NCBI GenBank assembly: GCA_963678675.1
Contig: OY783194.1
Span: 36,186,278-36,250,277 of the forward strand
Direction of reading: 5' to 3'
Length of the DNA stretch: 64,000 nucleotides
Source of the DNA: Xiphydria camelus
Lineage: Eukaryota > Arthropoda > Insecta > Hymenoptera > Xiphydriidae
Below, piece by piece: positions 50,201 to 57,075 of the stretch. The position numbers were made by a program, and so were the translations under genes. Each line of letters opens with the position of its first letter. Within the stretch, counting starts at the first letter, position 1. The notes under the pieces were generated by a model, which did no database searches, was not told where the DNA came from, and saw nothing but the letters and a program-made list of their open reading frames with translations.

Positions 50201-53200
50201 GCCGGAGAGGCGAGAGCACTGAGAATATTGCTCGAAAATCGAACGCGTGGTTTAACGTAGGCAGGCTGTTTGTTTTACGATCTTCGCGAGATAAACATTG
50301 GTATTATTAACACTCTTCGCACAATGGGTTACTTTGTTGAGCTTCTAAACCAAGAGTACCTACGGTTACTCGGAATTCAATCTGCGAAAACAAGCAAATT
50401 AATGGAAATTCATCGAGAATCCCGAGGTTCCCAGCTATTCGACTTTCATCTCCAGCTGTCCCGTTTTATCCCTCGCGCGACCCTTCGCGGCTTAAGAGAT
50501 CGCAAAGGAGATTTCGGCATTCACCCCTTTACGCGCCCTCTCCGATATAACGTTCTCTATCATCGGCCTCCCCTTCGGTATACACCGCGCTGCTCCGCGG
50601 CATACAATATTCCCCCCTCCCCGCGTACGTTCGAGTGGCTGGCAAAAGAATTCCAAACAATCGCATCGCGTCTCCTCTTTTTGCAGAGCTCGCGGGATGA
50701 GAGGTCTACACCGACAGCGACGCCGACGGGTCTCACCCCGGTGCCGTCGCCCTCACCCTCGCCCTCGCCCTCGCCGGTGGGGGACGTCCCTCTGGGACGC
50801 GCCCTGATGGAAGCCGCGCTTCATCAGGCGAACTCGAGCGGCCAACAGCCGCTACCGCTCGTCGTCACTCCACCGGGATACTGGCTCGACGGCACCGATC
50901 ATCGGCACGCCCTGGATTCCGCCGGCAGGGCTCTACTACCCGCTCAACCCGCCTGGCAGCCCAGGATAGACCAGGACGACACGGCCAAGTGTTACAGGCG
51001 TTTCTTCGTGGGCAGAGTACGTGTGTACCATCTTTTTCGCCACCGTGGGGAACTCCTACGTACACGGCAATGCAGGAAGTGACCACTTTGACCGTGGGAG
51101 TGGGAACGTTCTCATGCGTTCGCCCGCACCGGGGCTGTTCTCCGCGTAGACTTCCGTCGAAACCGCGCTGCGTCTACCCGTATCTCGGTACTTTTTTTTC
51201 GCTCTCAAACCGCTCCGACGCGCGGGACGCCATATACACCTTTCGTATACTTGCAAACGGATTTGCTTCTCGCGCACGCTATACAAATTGTGACTCGGAC
51301 TCGTTTCTCCTTCATCCTCCTCCGCGTCGCCGCCGCCGCGTGCATTCGCCTCCGTTCTTTGCTCTCCTTCCCCATTTCTCCGTCCTCGTCCGTCTCTCGT
51401 AGATACCCGCGCGGAACCACGGACACGCGAGGCACTTAACGACCCATTGTTAGATTTGTTACGCGCGAAATCGCGGCGTCGCGTGTCGCCGCGTTTGCAT
51501 GCGCACGACCATGTCGATCGCGTCTGACCGATGCTCGTCAATTTTTCCTCAGGAACACGTCAACTTGGTCGGCCGGGACAGCGATAACGGGCCGGTCTTG
51601 GTCTCGGTCAAAGCGGAAACCGTCGCGGGCCAGGAGCATTGGAGGGTTCTTCTTCGGCTGCGCGCCGGCTCGACTCACGAGCTGGTTCCGGCTGCCGCGC
51701 TCGGACCCAATCCTTCTCCGGCAAAAATGGTCAAGGTACGGTTTATTTTCGCGTCGTTTTATAAGTGACTCTTCGATCAGGTACTGGTAATTATAATAAA
51801 TATGCGTCATCGGTTCTTTCCATTTCTCGCAGGTGATAAACGACACTCTCAACGTTAGTACTCTGACGCCAGTCGTGTGCTCCGGCGCGGGTAGCCTGAT
51901 CGCCCGCTACGACGAGCACGCCCTCGTCTCCAGGTTTAAATTCGGCATCCTACATCAGCGAGTCGGCCAAGTCACCGAGGAGCAGCTGTTCGGCAATCGA
52001 CAGATGACCCCGGCGTTTCAGGAATTTCTGGACCTGCTGGGGCAACGGATCGATCTGAAGGATCACAAAGGGTAAATATCGTAAATCATCGCTTTGAGTA
52101 TCGCGTAGGATCTTCGAGACACGTCAAAGTTCTTCTTTCACCAGCTATCGCGGAGGATTGGACACGAGACACGGACAGACCGGCGACAGCGCCGTCTACG
52201 AGGTGTTCCGCGGACGGGAGGTCCTCTTCCACGTCGCATCGCTCCTTCCTTACAGTCCCGGCGACGCGCAACAGCTGCAGCGCAAGAGACACATCGGCAA
52301 CGACATCGTCGCAATAGTATTTCAGGAAGAGGCCACGCCCTTCAGCCCCGATATGATAGCCAGCCATTTCCTGCACGCGTATATCGTCGTGCGAGCCATA
52401 GAACCTTGCACGCCGAACGCTAGGTGCGTATCGCGAAACACGCCGACACGCAGGGCGGTCGATACCGATATCTAATATGACACACGACGCTGTATTTTTC
52501 CATGTAGGTACAAGGTGAGCATAACGGCCAGGGAGGATGTCCCGCGGTTTGGCCCACCTTTACCGACTCCTGCGGTATTTCTACGCGGTGTCGAGTTCAA
52601 GGAGTTTTTACTCACGAAGCTGGTCAACGCCGAGAACGCAGCGTACAAGGCGGAGAAATTCTCCAAACTCGAGGTAGCGTTATCATCCGTTTCCATAAGA
52701 GTGTCCTTCTGTCGCTCGTCGGAAGGAGCACGTGGAATAACTAATAAAATGTCTCACCTACTCGATACAGTTGCGGACACGTTCGGCCCTGCTGGAATCG
52801 TTGACGGAGGAGCTGCAGACGAAGACGAGCGATTTTCTGGGAGGAGGCGCCACGTGTCCGGTCAGTCCGACGACCAGTGAGCCTTCTACGTCCGGCGGTG
52901 GTGGCGGCGGTGGCGGGAGCGGTTCGAGATTCATAGACACCGTGCGCAAAGCGTTGATATCGCGCGTGCGAAACGCGTCCACGGAGAGCGTGCCGCAGCA
53001 GCTCGCCAAGAAGGGACAATCGGAGCCCAGTCCGCCGAGCGGTCGATCGACCGCGTCTAAAATGACGACGGCCAGCAGTATCGCCTCTGCGAGCAAGTGT
53101 TCGATCGAACCCGTGAGTCCTCTGGGATCTCCGGACTTAACACTGAGGAGAGACTCCGACCGCGGCAGCCCCAGTCTCGGCAGCCAGGACAGTAGCCTCT

Positions 53201-53851
53201 CCAATACGGAAAATCACGATAGCAGTTGCTTGACTACCTTGCAGCAGGACGACGTGGACAGGCGCGAGTTCGCCGCCACCGTCAACGCCGCCACGCCGGG
53301 ACAATCCGACAAGAGGTCCTATCAGCGACTCACACACGAGAACCTCCACAAGCGGGAGAGGGTCACCGATAAGCTCGAGACGCAAAGGATCGTGTCGGAA
53401 AGCGACGACAGCTCGCTGAACAGCGAACTGGAGTTGGACCAGGCTGTGTATCCCGACAGCGACACGGGTCTCGAATCGATGAGTTCAGCTGAAACGCACG
53501 ACGTTGCTCGCAATTGTCTTCCTAAGGATGGAACGGAGAATGAAACCTTGAGAACGGAAGTCACTAGGTTGAAGTGCGACAAGTTGGATCTGCTACGGCA
53601 GAACGTGGTAAGTCTCTCTTCGCTGCTTTGAAGCTACGCTCGAAATAAATCGGTGTCTATTAATCGCGATCGTCTCTGTATTCTCGTAGACATGCCAACG
53701 GGATATAAAGCGGCTGAGGGAGAAGGAATTGCAGCTGCAGTCCGATCTGTCCGCCGCGTCGAAGGAGATTCTTCGTTTGAGAGCGATGCTCAAGGAGTGC
53801 TCTACGAGTATTCCTCTGGATAACAACAATCAACAGACGTCCACCGTTTAG
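1945..53851 (+). CDS. Rapgap1: Rap1 GTPase-activating protein (Rap1GAP/RapGAP1 type), longest form, ten coding exons
   Basis: Exons: 1945-2282, 32652-32745, 33034-33126, 50687-51016, 51553-51735, 51833-52071, 52145-52423, 52508-52673, 52771-53607, 53690-53851; 2721 nt, 906 aa. All junctions are GT..AG and keep frame. The product stimulates GTP hydrolysis by Rap1 and so switches off Rap signalling in adhesion and MAP-kinase control. Seen: Ser-rich N-terminus (1-113), GoLoco motif (about 149-167, ending DDQRC), Pro/Ser linker, RapGAP domain (about 240-575) with the catalytic helix [14 protein letters not shown], where Asn478 is the 'asparagine thumb' and His475 its conserved neighbour. A Ser-rich tail follows with [11 protein letters not shown], also present in vertebrate Rap1GAP, then a C-terminal coiled coil (about 830-890). 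Introns 1 (30.4 kb) and 3 (17.6 kb) are very large and hold other first exons. Family assignment is firm; the choice of promoter for this form is inferred. Confidence 0.95.
2283..7136. other. Rapgap1 intron 1, part a
   Basis: No convincing coding exon is seen. The stretch is CpG-rich, with many long stop-free frames on both strands that lack conserved motifs. It holds a run of 20 G at 4567-4586, a CAG/CAA repeat near 5072-5098, and a TATAAAA at 5034-5040. Between 6020 and 6070 there is a CA/CG-rich simple tract. Confidence 0.5.
4567..4586 (+). repeat. Poly-G run of 20
   Basis: A homopolymer of 20 consecutive G is seen directly. Such runs can form G-quadruplexes and are prone to length error in sequencing, so its exact length is uncertain. 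Confidence 0.9.
7137..7366 (+). CDS. Rapgap1: Rapgap1 alternative first coding exon B
   Basis: The ATG at 7137 ([18 protein letters not shown]) opens 76 codons plus two bases, ending EREYD-AG at a GTAATG donor. Phase 2 matches the linker exon at 32652 and would again give Arg at the junction, for a product of 870 aa. It is the first ATG in a frame open from 6834. The composition is not simple-repeat and includes a basic, Cys- and Asp-rich stretch, but no domain is recognised. The evidence is frame, phase, donor and position in the Rapgap1 5' region; transcript data are needed to prove use. Confidence 0.6.
8042..8224. mobile_element. MITE-like element with about 36-bp terminal inverted repeats
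   Basis: The left end GGTCTTTGTGTCTGATATTG continues for about 36 bp and is matched, in reverse complement, by the right end ending CAAAGACC at 8224, with about three differences. The 183-bp unit has an AT-rich, non-coding middle. The structure is that of a non-autonomous DNA transposon; the superfamily is not clear because no certain target-site duplication is visible. Confidence 0.7.
9407..9633. mobile_element. MITE-like element, TACACCGAG ends
   Basis: The left end TACACCGAGCCAAATAATTA and the reverse complement of the right end TACCCTGAGAAAAATAACTT form imperfect terminal inverted repeats. The inside has repeated words of the type TTAGTTNTTCNAANCAAA. It is non-coding, 227 bp, AT-rich against a GC-rich background. 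Confidence 0.6.
10106..10295. mobile_element. MITE-like element with about 40-bp terminal inverted repeats
   Basis: AGGCTAAACTTACTCGCC at the left is repeated inverted at the right end (GGCGAGTAAGTTTAGCCT), and the match continues through GGAAAGAAACTCGAATCAC to about 40 bp with a few differences. The 190-bp unit has no coding capacity. It is a non-autonomous DNA transposon by structure. Confidence 0.75.
13357..13397 (+). CDS. Rapgap1: Candidate Rapgap1 short first coding exon C
   Basis: The ATG at 13357 encodes [13 protein letters not shown] plus two bases (GG) and meets a consensus GTGAGT donor. It ends in phase 2, compatible with the linker exon at 32652, and would give a product of 807 aa. 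An overlapping ATG at 13351 gives a phase-0 reading that does not fit. The exon is very short, so phase and donor strength are the only evidence; it could be chance. Confidence 0.4.
13801..14213. mobile_element. Long hairpin MITE built of CTAGCC words
   Basis: The outer ends are TACACTGAGAAAAA (13801) and its inverted counterpart ending TTTTTCTGAGTGTA (14213). Inside lie two complementary arms, 13818 to about 13975 and about 13978 to 14100. The left arm carries around ten copies of CTAGCC or one-base variants, and the right arm about eight copies of the complement GGCTAG. The arms pair over most of their length; the left has about 45 extra bases of the same words. The transcript of this region would fold into a long hairpin. 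No coding frame is present. Confidence 0.8.
17325..17735. repeat. Diverged tandem duplication, period about 233 bp
   Basis: TGTATTTTTTCGTGCTGATT at 17378 recurs as TGTATTTTTCCGTGGCTGAT at 17611, and the flanking text (GTCGATATTTCAAAGAAA against ATCGATATCTCGAAGGAA) follows with the same offset. This gives nearly two diverged units of a 233-bp repeat in AT-rich DNA. It is non-coding. Confidence 0.65.
22276..22382 (+). CDS. Rapgap1: Candidate Rapgap1 alternative first coding exon D
   Basis: The ATG at 22276 opens 35 codons ([16 protein letters not shown], then [16 protein letters not shown]) plus two bases before a GTACCC donor. Phase 2 fits the linker exon at 32652 (CG+G gives Arg), for a product of 829 aa. 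The peptide is basic, without simple repeats, and reads like real coding sequence; I do not recognise a motif. The donor is weaker than that of the other first exons. Confidence 0.45.
24958..25202. mobile_element. Palindromic MITE, TACACTGA/TACACGGA ends
   Basis: The left end TACACTGAACAAAAAT pairs with the right end, whose reverse complement begins TACACGGAAAAAATGA. Inner arms also pair: AACTACAATTTTAG near 25048 with CTAAAATTGTAGTTAT near 25109, and ATAACTACAATT with its complement. The 245-bp unit is AT-rich and non-coding. Confidence 0.65.
27110..27590 (+). repeat. Degenerate purine-rich tandem tract (GTAAAAGTAA type)
   Basis: The + strand is almost free of C and made of words such as AAGTAAAAGTAA, AAGTAGAGGTAA and AATAAGTAGAAG over roughly 480 nt. 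It is an irregular short-period tandem repeat. On the other strand it reads as Leu/Tyr/Phe-rich open frames, which are an artefact of the repeat. Confidence 0.75.
28372..28519. mobile_element. Palindromic MITE with at least 36-bp inverted ends
   Basis: ACAGTTGGCAATTTTGCGTT at the left is matched at the right by the complement of ACAGCTGGCGATTTTGCGTT. Pairing continues through GGAATCGATCCACCCA and again at GAAATCAACTGATTCTTC against GAAGAATCGGTTGATTTT. Almost the whole 148-bp unit folds on itself. No coding capacity. Confidence 0.75.
29366..29874. mobile_element. MITE with about 75-bp inverted ends, interrupted by a nested element
   Basis: The left end TATACACGGAGAAAAAGAAT and the inverted right end TATGCGCAGGAAAAAAGAAT pair, and the match extends through TCTACTGAAAATTACGAG and GTGGGGTCACGAGTAATTAT. 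The right part (about 29720-29870) is clearly related to the element at 39349-39564. A second element sits inside at 29487-29715. Confidence 0.75.
29487..29715. mobile_element. Nested Tc1/mariner-type MITE with TA target duplication
   Basis: Ends are GGATGCTCGGGAAAAAGAGT and, inverted, GGATGCCCGGGAAAAAGAGT; about 27 bp pair with two differences. TA dinucleotides flank both ends (29485-29486 and 29716-29717), the target duplication of the Tc1/mariner superfamily. It is 229 bp with no transposase frame, and must have inserted after the surrounding element was in place. Confidence 0.8.
31957..32224. mobile_element. MITE-like element, TACAC ends, about 38-bp inverted repeats
   Basis: The left end TACACCCATGGAAAAAGG, continuing TTGAATATGAGCCTG, pairs with the inverted right end TACACACCGAGAGAAAAGG, continuing TTGAATACGAGCCTG. 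The 268-bp unit is AT-rich and non-coding. The outermost bases resemble those of the other TACAC elements in the window. Confidence 0.7.
32652..32745 (+). CDS. Rapgap1: Rapgap1 common linker exon
   Basis: After a TTTCCAG acceptor the exon supplies the third base of an Arg codon and then 31 codons ([18 protein letters not shown] onward), ending EKVK at a GTGAGA donor in phase 0. It is the shared acceptor for first exons A, B and the weaker candidates C and D. The peptide is polar with no recognised domain; it leads directly into the GoLoco exon 288 nt downstream. Confidence 0.85.
33034..33126 (+). CDS. Rapgap1: Rapgap1 GoLoco-motif exon
   Basis: This exon has 31 codons, phase 0 at both ends. 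[19 protein letters not shown] fits the GoLoco (G-alpha-i/o-Loco) motif, including the terminal Asp-Gln-Arg triad whose Arg contacts the GDP phosphates of G-alpha. In vertebrate Rap1GAP a corresponding N-terminal motif binds G-alpha-i/o/z. Because the exon is symmetrical (0/0), skipping it, or starting transcription downstream, leaves the GAP domain in frame. Acceptor TTTCAG and donor GTAAGT are both strong. Confidence 0.92.
33127..38623. other. Rapgap1 intron 3, part a
   Basis: No exon is supported. Sequence is CpG-rich with simple GA and TC tracts (for example near 35885) and repeated TCGGTAA words at about 34670-34770. An open frame at 35201-35343 reads plausibly but ends in the wrong phase for the next Rapgap1 exon. 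Confidence 0.45.
38624..38752 (+). CDS. Rapgap1: Rapgap1 alternative first coding exon E (poly-Gln, GoLoco-free form)
   Basis: The ATG at 38624 gives 43 codons: [16 protein letters not shown], ten Gln, then [17 protein letters not shown], ending at a consensus GTGAGA donor in phase 0. The next acceptor in that phase is the catalytic exon at 50687, so the product would be 774 aa with the whole RapGAP domain but no GoLoco motif. The last residues (LPKLISQ) resemble the end of the GoLoco exon (LPKSFSQ), which it would replace at the same junction. Frame, donor and junction similarity all support it; transcript evidence is lacking. Confidence 0.65.
39349..39564. mobile_element. MITE, second copy of the 29366 family
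   Basis: The left end TACACTGAGATAAATAATTG pairs with the inverted right end TACACGGAGAAGAAGAATTA. The right half (TGATTGCAAGGAAGAAATGT, then TGTAAATTGATAATTACTTG and TTTTCAGTAGATCCAACTAA) is homologous to the right half of the 29366-29874 element. Non-coding, 216 bp. Confidence 0.75.
42138..42153 (+). repeat. Poly-G run of 16
   Basis: Sixteen consecutive G are seen directly. The exact length is uncertain for technical reasons. Confidence 0.9.
42543..42572. repeat. Perfect 12-bp hairpin
   Basis: GAATCGATGGAT and its exact complement ATCCATCGATTC are separated by six bases. The site lies in an intron; no function can be assigned. Confidence 0.8.
43402..43638. mobile_element. Degenerate MITE with TACACTGAGAAAA right end
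   Basis: The inverted right end reads TACACTGAGAAAAGAGTTTA and matches the left CTATGAGAGAACAGTTTATT imperfectly. Inner arms pair better: TACTTGATTATGGCGGAAGA with the complement of TACTTGATTTTGACGAAAGA, then GAAATATTTC with itself and TTGGGCC with GGCCCAA. About 237 bp, non-coding; the left boundary is approximate. Confidence 0.6.
50687..52673 (+). CDS. Rapgap1: Rapgap1 RapGAP catalytic-domain exons (five exons)
   Basis: Exons 50687-51016, 51553-51735, 51833-52071, 52145-52423 and 52508-52673 encode residues 176-574. The first starts with an acidic/Pro-Ser linker containing a (Ser-Pro) repeat, then [11 protein letters not shown], the counterpart of the GGYWIEGT segment at the start of the vertebrate RapGAP fold. 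Then follow [17 protein letters not shown], a [12 protein letters not shown] block, [18 protein letters not shown], and the catalytic helix with HIGND (Asn478 is the residue that replaces an arginine finger in Rap GAPs). [18 protein letters not shown] and [15 protein letters not shown] close the domain. No essential residue is missing. Four of the introns in and after this block are short (73-97 nt); the one at 51017-51552 is 536 nt. Confidence 0.96.
52771..53851 (+). CDS. Rapgap1: Rapgap1 C-terminal exons (Ser-rich tail and coiled coil)
   Basis: Exons 52771-53607 and 53690-53851 encode residues 575-906. The first begins [15 protein letters not shown], contiguous with the RapGAP domain, and has a run of eight Gly ([11 protein letters not shown]) and many Ser-rich segments such as [17 protein letters not shown]. 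It also has the conserved DTGLESMSS. The end of this exon and the last exon together form a heptad-rich helix ([18 protein letters not shown], then [15 protein letters not shown]), a likely coiled coil for dimerisation or scaffold binding. The stop is TAG at 53849-53851, after NNNQQTSTV. The final TSTV could act as a PDZ-binding tail (S/T-x-V); that is inference. Confidence 0.93.
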
Positions 53852-55980
53852 GAACGCTGTCAATCAACTTCTAGTTAAACAAATTGCGGCAGATCCAATC
53901 GGGTTTGTCGATACCGTCGTTCAAAATTGTAACGTTTCGTTCGATCGGAAGCCCGGATTAAGATCGGCTTTAGGTATTTCACCCCGCGTAATCGATACCT
54001 CTAGATCGCGGCATCTCCGAAATCACGACACGGTTGGATTTCAGATAGACAAAGTCGATACTTCCTCCTGAGTCACGTCATTGCGTTTCATTGTACTGGA
54101 TACAAAATTGGTACAAATTTGATAAGTTGCGAATAGTGTGAGACTGTGTACGATGGACGAGGAATGTTTTAGAGCGACGAGATTTAACGAATCGTCTTTG
54201 GCGATGATCGGTGTGGCGTTGAATCGGGTTTTTATAATATTAACACCGTCGCCTCGTGTATTTGCAACAAACTCGTCTTCGACGAGAGAGTTGCGCCCTT
54301 CGTCTGTCGTATATCCGAGATATTTATGGATTAATTTATCGATAGTCGTGTAAGCCGCCCTCCCGTAGTCAATGTATAGAGAAACGTTCGAAAGTCTCTT
54401 GTCGTTAGTCACTTGTAAACAAAAAGAGAAATTAACACGTAGACCGTAGATTATCGGAATTAAAGCTGAGGAAGAAAACGTGCGCGTGCATACGTACGAT
54501 TTATTAGTGTTAGGCGGAGAAAAACTGAATGTATTACCTGCTTCGACTCTACACACTTCTGGTCATACGTGGGTACAATTGCTTCCCGATGAGTATGTGT
54601 ATTACACGTTTGCAGATACGTAAAATGGAATATCGACGATTCTTCTTGATGCACCATTATAACGCACTTGAATGTAACGTTTCTTGAAGTTGGATTTTTT
54701 TCAGCGCCATGATGAGAATATTTTGATATCCTGATTTTGTACGCGCCCAATTTCGTTGGTCGCGAAAGCGCTGTTATCAATCGATAATATCTCGTAGATC
54801 GTCTGATAAAGTAACAGTTTTACAAGTTAGCTCGCACCAAATCTTCTAGTGATAGAGAAACGAAACGACGTCGTGTCGAAGGAAGAGCCACTCAAAATTC
54901 TACTCCGCTTGCTTTATGATCGGGATCTCTGGCTCTGGCAACGCACGTTTGCTAGCTGCTGAGTTATTTTGTGGACTTTGGAATGGAGTTTTTTTCGTAG
55001 CAAGGGCGCGCCCGTTCGCGCGGATGTCATGAGGTACAAACAACACTACGACACGCGATGTCGTTTATTTATAAAACTCTTCTTGCATTGGTTATTTTTA
55101 TTATTATTATTATATTACCATTATTAATATTATTATTTCTTCATGTTATAACTGTAACGTTTCGTGTACATAACATTTTTCGTTTTAGACTTGAGATTCC
55201 CACGAGTTAACTCACCCATAACAATACCAAAGTTTAATATAATGAAAACCGTTTTAATTTTCTACATTCCCTCTCAGCGATGCATCGTGTGATTTCGTTC
55301 CGATGCGTCTCGCCCGTATGATTATTCACCCGCGAAGTGTCGTAAATTCGAGCACATTTTACGTCCGTTACTTTCAGACGAGCGTTCGCGTAACGCGGTT
55401 CGGAACACCATGATTTACCACTGCCTATACATCGTGACACCGAGGAACGTGTCACAATTATCCTTGTAAATAAATCTATTTGAATTTTGTGCAGATAGAT
55501 ACAACTTTGTCGGCGCGTTCGTGGATTCCGTCGTTGGCACTTCGCATTGTATCCGTCTGCACAGAGGTTTGAACTAAAACTGTATTATTTTTTACTACTG
55601 TGTATATATACAAAAAAACAAAGAAAATGTTTTGCTATGGCTCCTTGGATAAAGCCGTCTCTTTATCTAAAGTTTAAACTTAGTTTACCATTTCTAGTGT
55701 GATTTCTACGCTGGCCTTGCAAAATCAAAGATAGATAACTTATAAGGAGAGACACGCGTTATTATATTGTGAGAGAAAAAAATACTAAGATTATATATAC
55801 ATATATTTTATATTTAATATTAACCGTGCAAAAAATCTAACTAACCGATATTTAAAACGATCCTTTCTAGACGCAAAACTGCAAGGAGACGAGATTCCTG
55901 CAACACTCATGTAATTCTCTTGTTTTTTCTTATGCACTCTGTCGGTCTGAACGGCCTCAGTAATAGTGTTCGCCAATAAA
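53852..55980 (+). other. Rapgap1 3' UTR and downstream flank
   Basis: The stretch after the stop is AT-richer than the introns and has no credible ORF. AATAAA occurs at 55469-55474 and at 55975-55980, so a 3' UTR of about 1.6 or 2.1 kb is plausible. An ATT-rich microsatellite lies at about 55095-55135. Confidence 0.5.
55469..55474 (+). terminator. Candidate poly(A) signal AATAAA for Rapgap1
   Basis: This is the first AATAAA I noticed in the flank downstream of the Rapgap1 stop. Use is not proven; a second one lies at 55975. Confidence 0.35.
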
Positions 55981-57075
55981 TAAAATAATTAAAATAATAC
56001 CGTCTTCACGAATAACCCCTTTTCTTTCGAGTTTGAGATGTTATGTCATTTGTATATACAAGGTCTTTGGTTTAATACATACACGCCAGTGGAACAGGTT
56101 GCATATCAGTTGGCGCCACCCATCCGCTGCGGTTTCCTGTACAACAATACAATACGTATACGAGAATTGTATTCATTCCTCTCGGGGTCGGATAAGCTCG
56201 TATAAGTTTCCGTACTGAAATTGCACTCTGAAAATGAAACAGCATTCTATGAAGGAAAATATGAACAGCCGAGCATTCTGATGTGGATTAGACTCGAGAG
56301 TAAGAAGGTACGCACCGGTGAACGAAGTTGACAGCGCGTAGGGGACAGTGGTTACGTTCGATTTCTTTGAAAGGACTTGCGATCTGAATGCGATACCGCC
56401 GGACGGTTCATCAGTCATCGCTAAAGTCTCATTACGATATCATAATACATAACGGCTGAGATTCCCCGAAAGGAAAGTTCTACGACGGGGCGTATCATTA
56501 AGATCTTGCTCAACAAATTCCTTCGGCGCAGGTATAGAGGGCCGCTTCACCTTCCGCGTAGTCTGACCCCTCTTTATGGCCAAGGACGAGCAACGGTACC
56601 CTTGCCCGCTAGATTCGGGACGCGGAAAATACCCAACGTCATCCCTTGTTCTAATGTCATTATCTCCTAGCTAATCACGGCGCATCCCGTTAGTTAACGT
56701 CATCCTCATCCAGCCAATCAGGGCGTACCGCATCAGCCCACGCTATCCCCACCGTCTTGCAACTACTGTTAGATGTAAGATATATAAACCGCAATCAAAT
56801 GCGTATTAGAGGCAATGTATAACCGAAGTGTATCGCTGACCGTACACAGTGCATTCTTGTGCATAACTTGTAATTGGGCGGTTTGCCTTTATCTCAGTCT
56901 CATATGCTATCATCAGGGTAACCGATCCCCTGTAATTCGCGGCTTCAACCAAAAGTGTGTGTGTGCGTGCGTGCGTGCGTGTGTAATATCTCGCCCAGCA
57001 TATACCGAAGAATAACGCGACGGCGGTGCAACCGGCGATATTGTTAAACCGGACAAAATTGGCGACAAACCACCG
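55981..57075. other. Gap between Rapgap1 and the F-box gene, with promoter and leader
   Basis: No coding exon is seen before 57076. Position 56815 opens a 66-codon frame ending at 57015, which would be an upstream ORF if transcription starts near 56810. A GTGC microsatellite lies at 56956-56986. Confidence 0.45.
56714..56788 (+). promoter_or_regulatory. CCAAT and TATA boxes of the F-box gene
   Basis: CCAATCAGGG at 56714 and TATATAAA at 56781-56788 lie in normal order on the coding strand. A start of transcription about 25-30 bp after the TATA box (near 56810) would give a leader of about 265 nt before the ATG at 57076. This is inferred from motifs only. Confidence 0.45.

Larger units (their letters stand above)
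38753..50686. other. Rapgap1 intron 3, part b
   Basis: No exon is supported. It holds inverted-repeat elements (39349-39564, about 43402-43638), a 16-G run at 42138-42153, a perfect 12-bp hairpin at 42543-42572, and two related short segments at about 45018-45058 and 45920-45960. Open frames at 40488-40986 and 45818-46126 show no domain or matching splice signals. Confidence 0.5.

Noticed and set aside
50324..50686. In-frame upstream extension of the first catalytic exon
   Set aside because: The frame happens to be open, but a good TTTTTGCAG acceptor at 50686 and phase 0 agreement with two upstream exons make it intronic.
54041..54556. 171-codon open frame antisense to the Rapgap1 3' UTR
   Set aside because: It begins with GTG, its only ATG is near the end, and no domain is recognisable.
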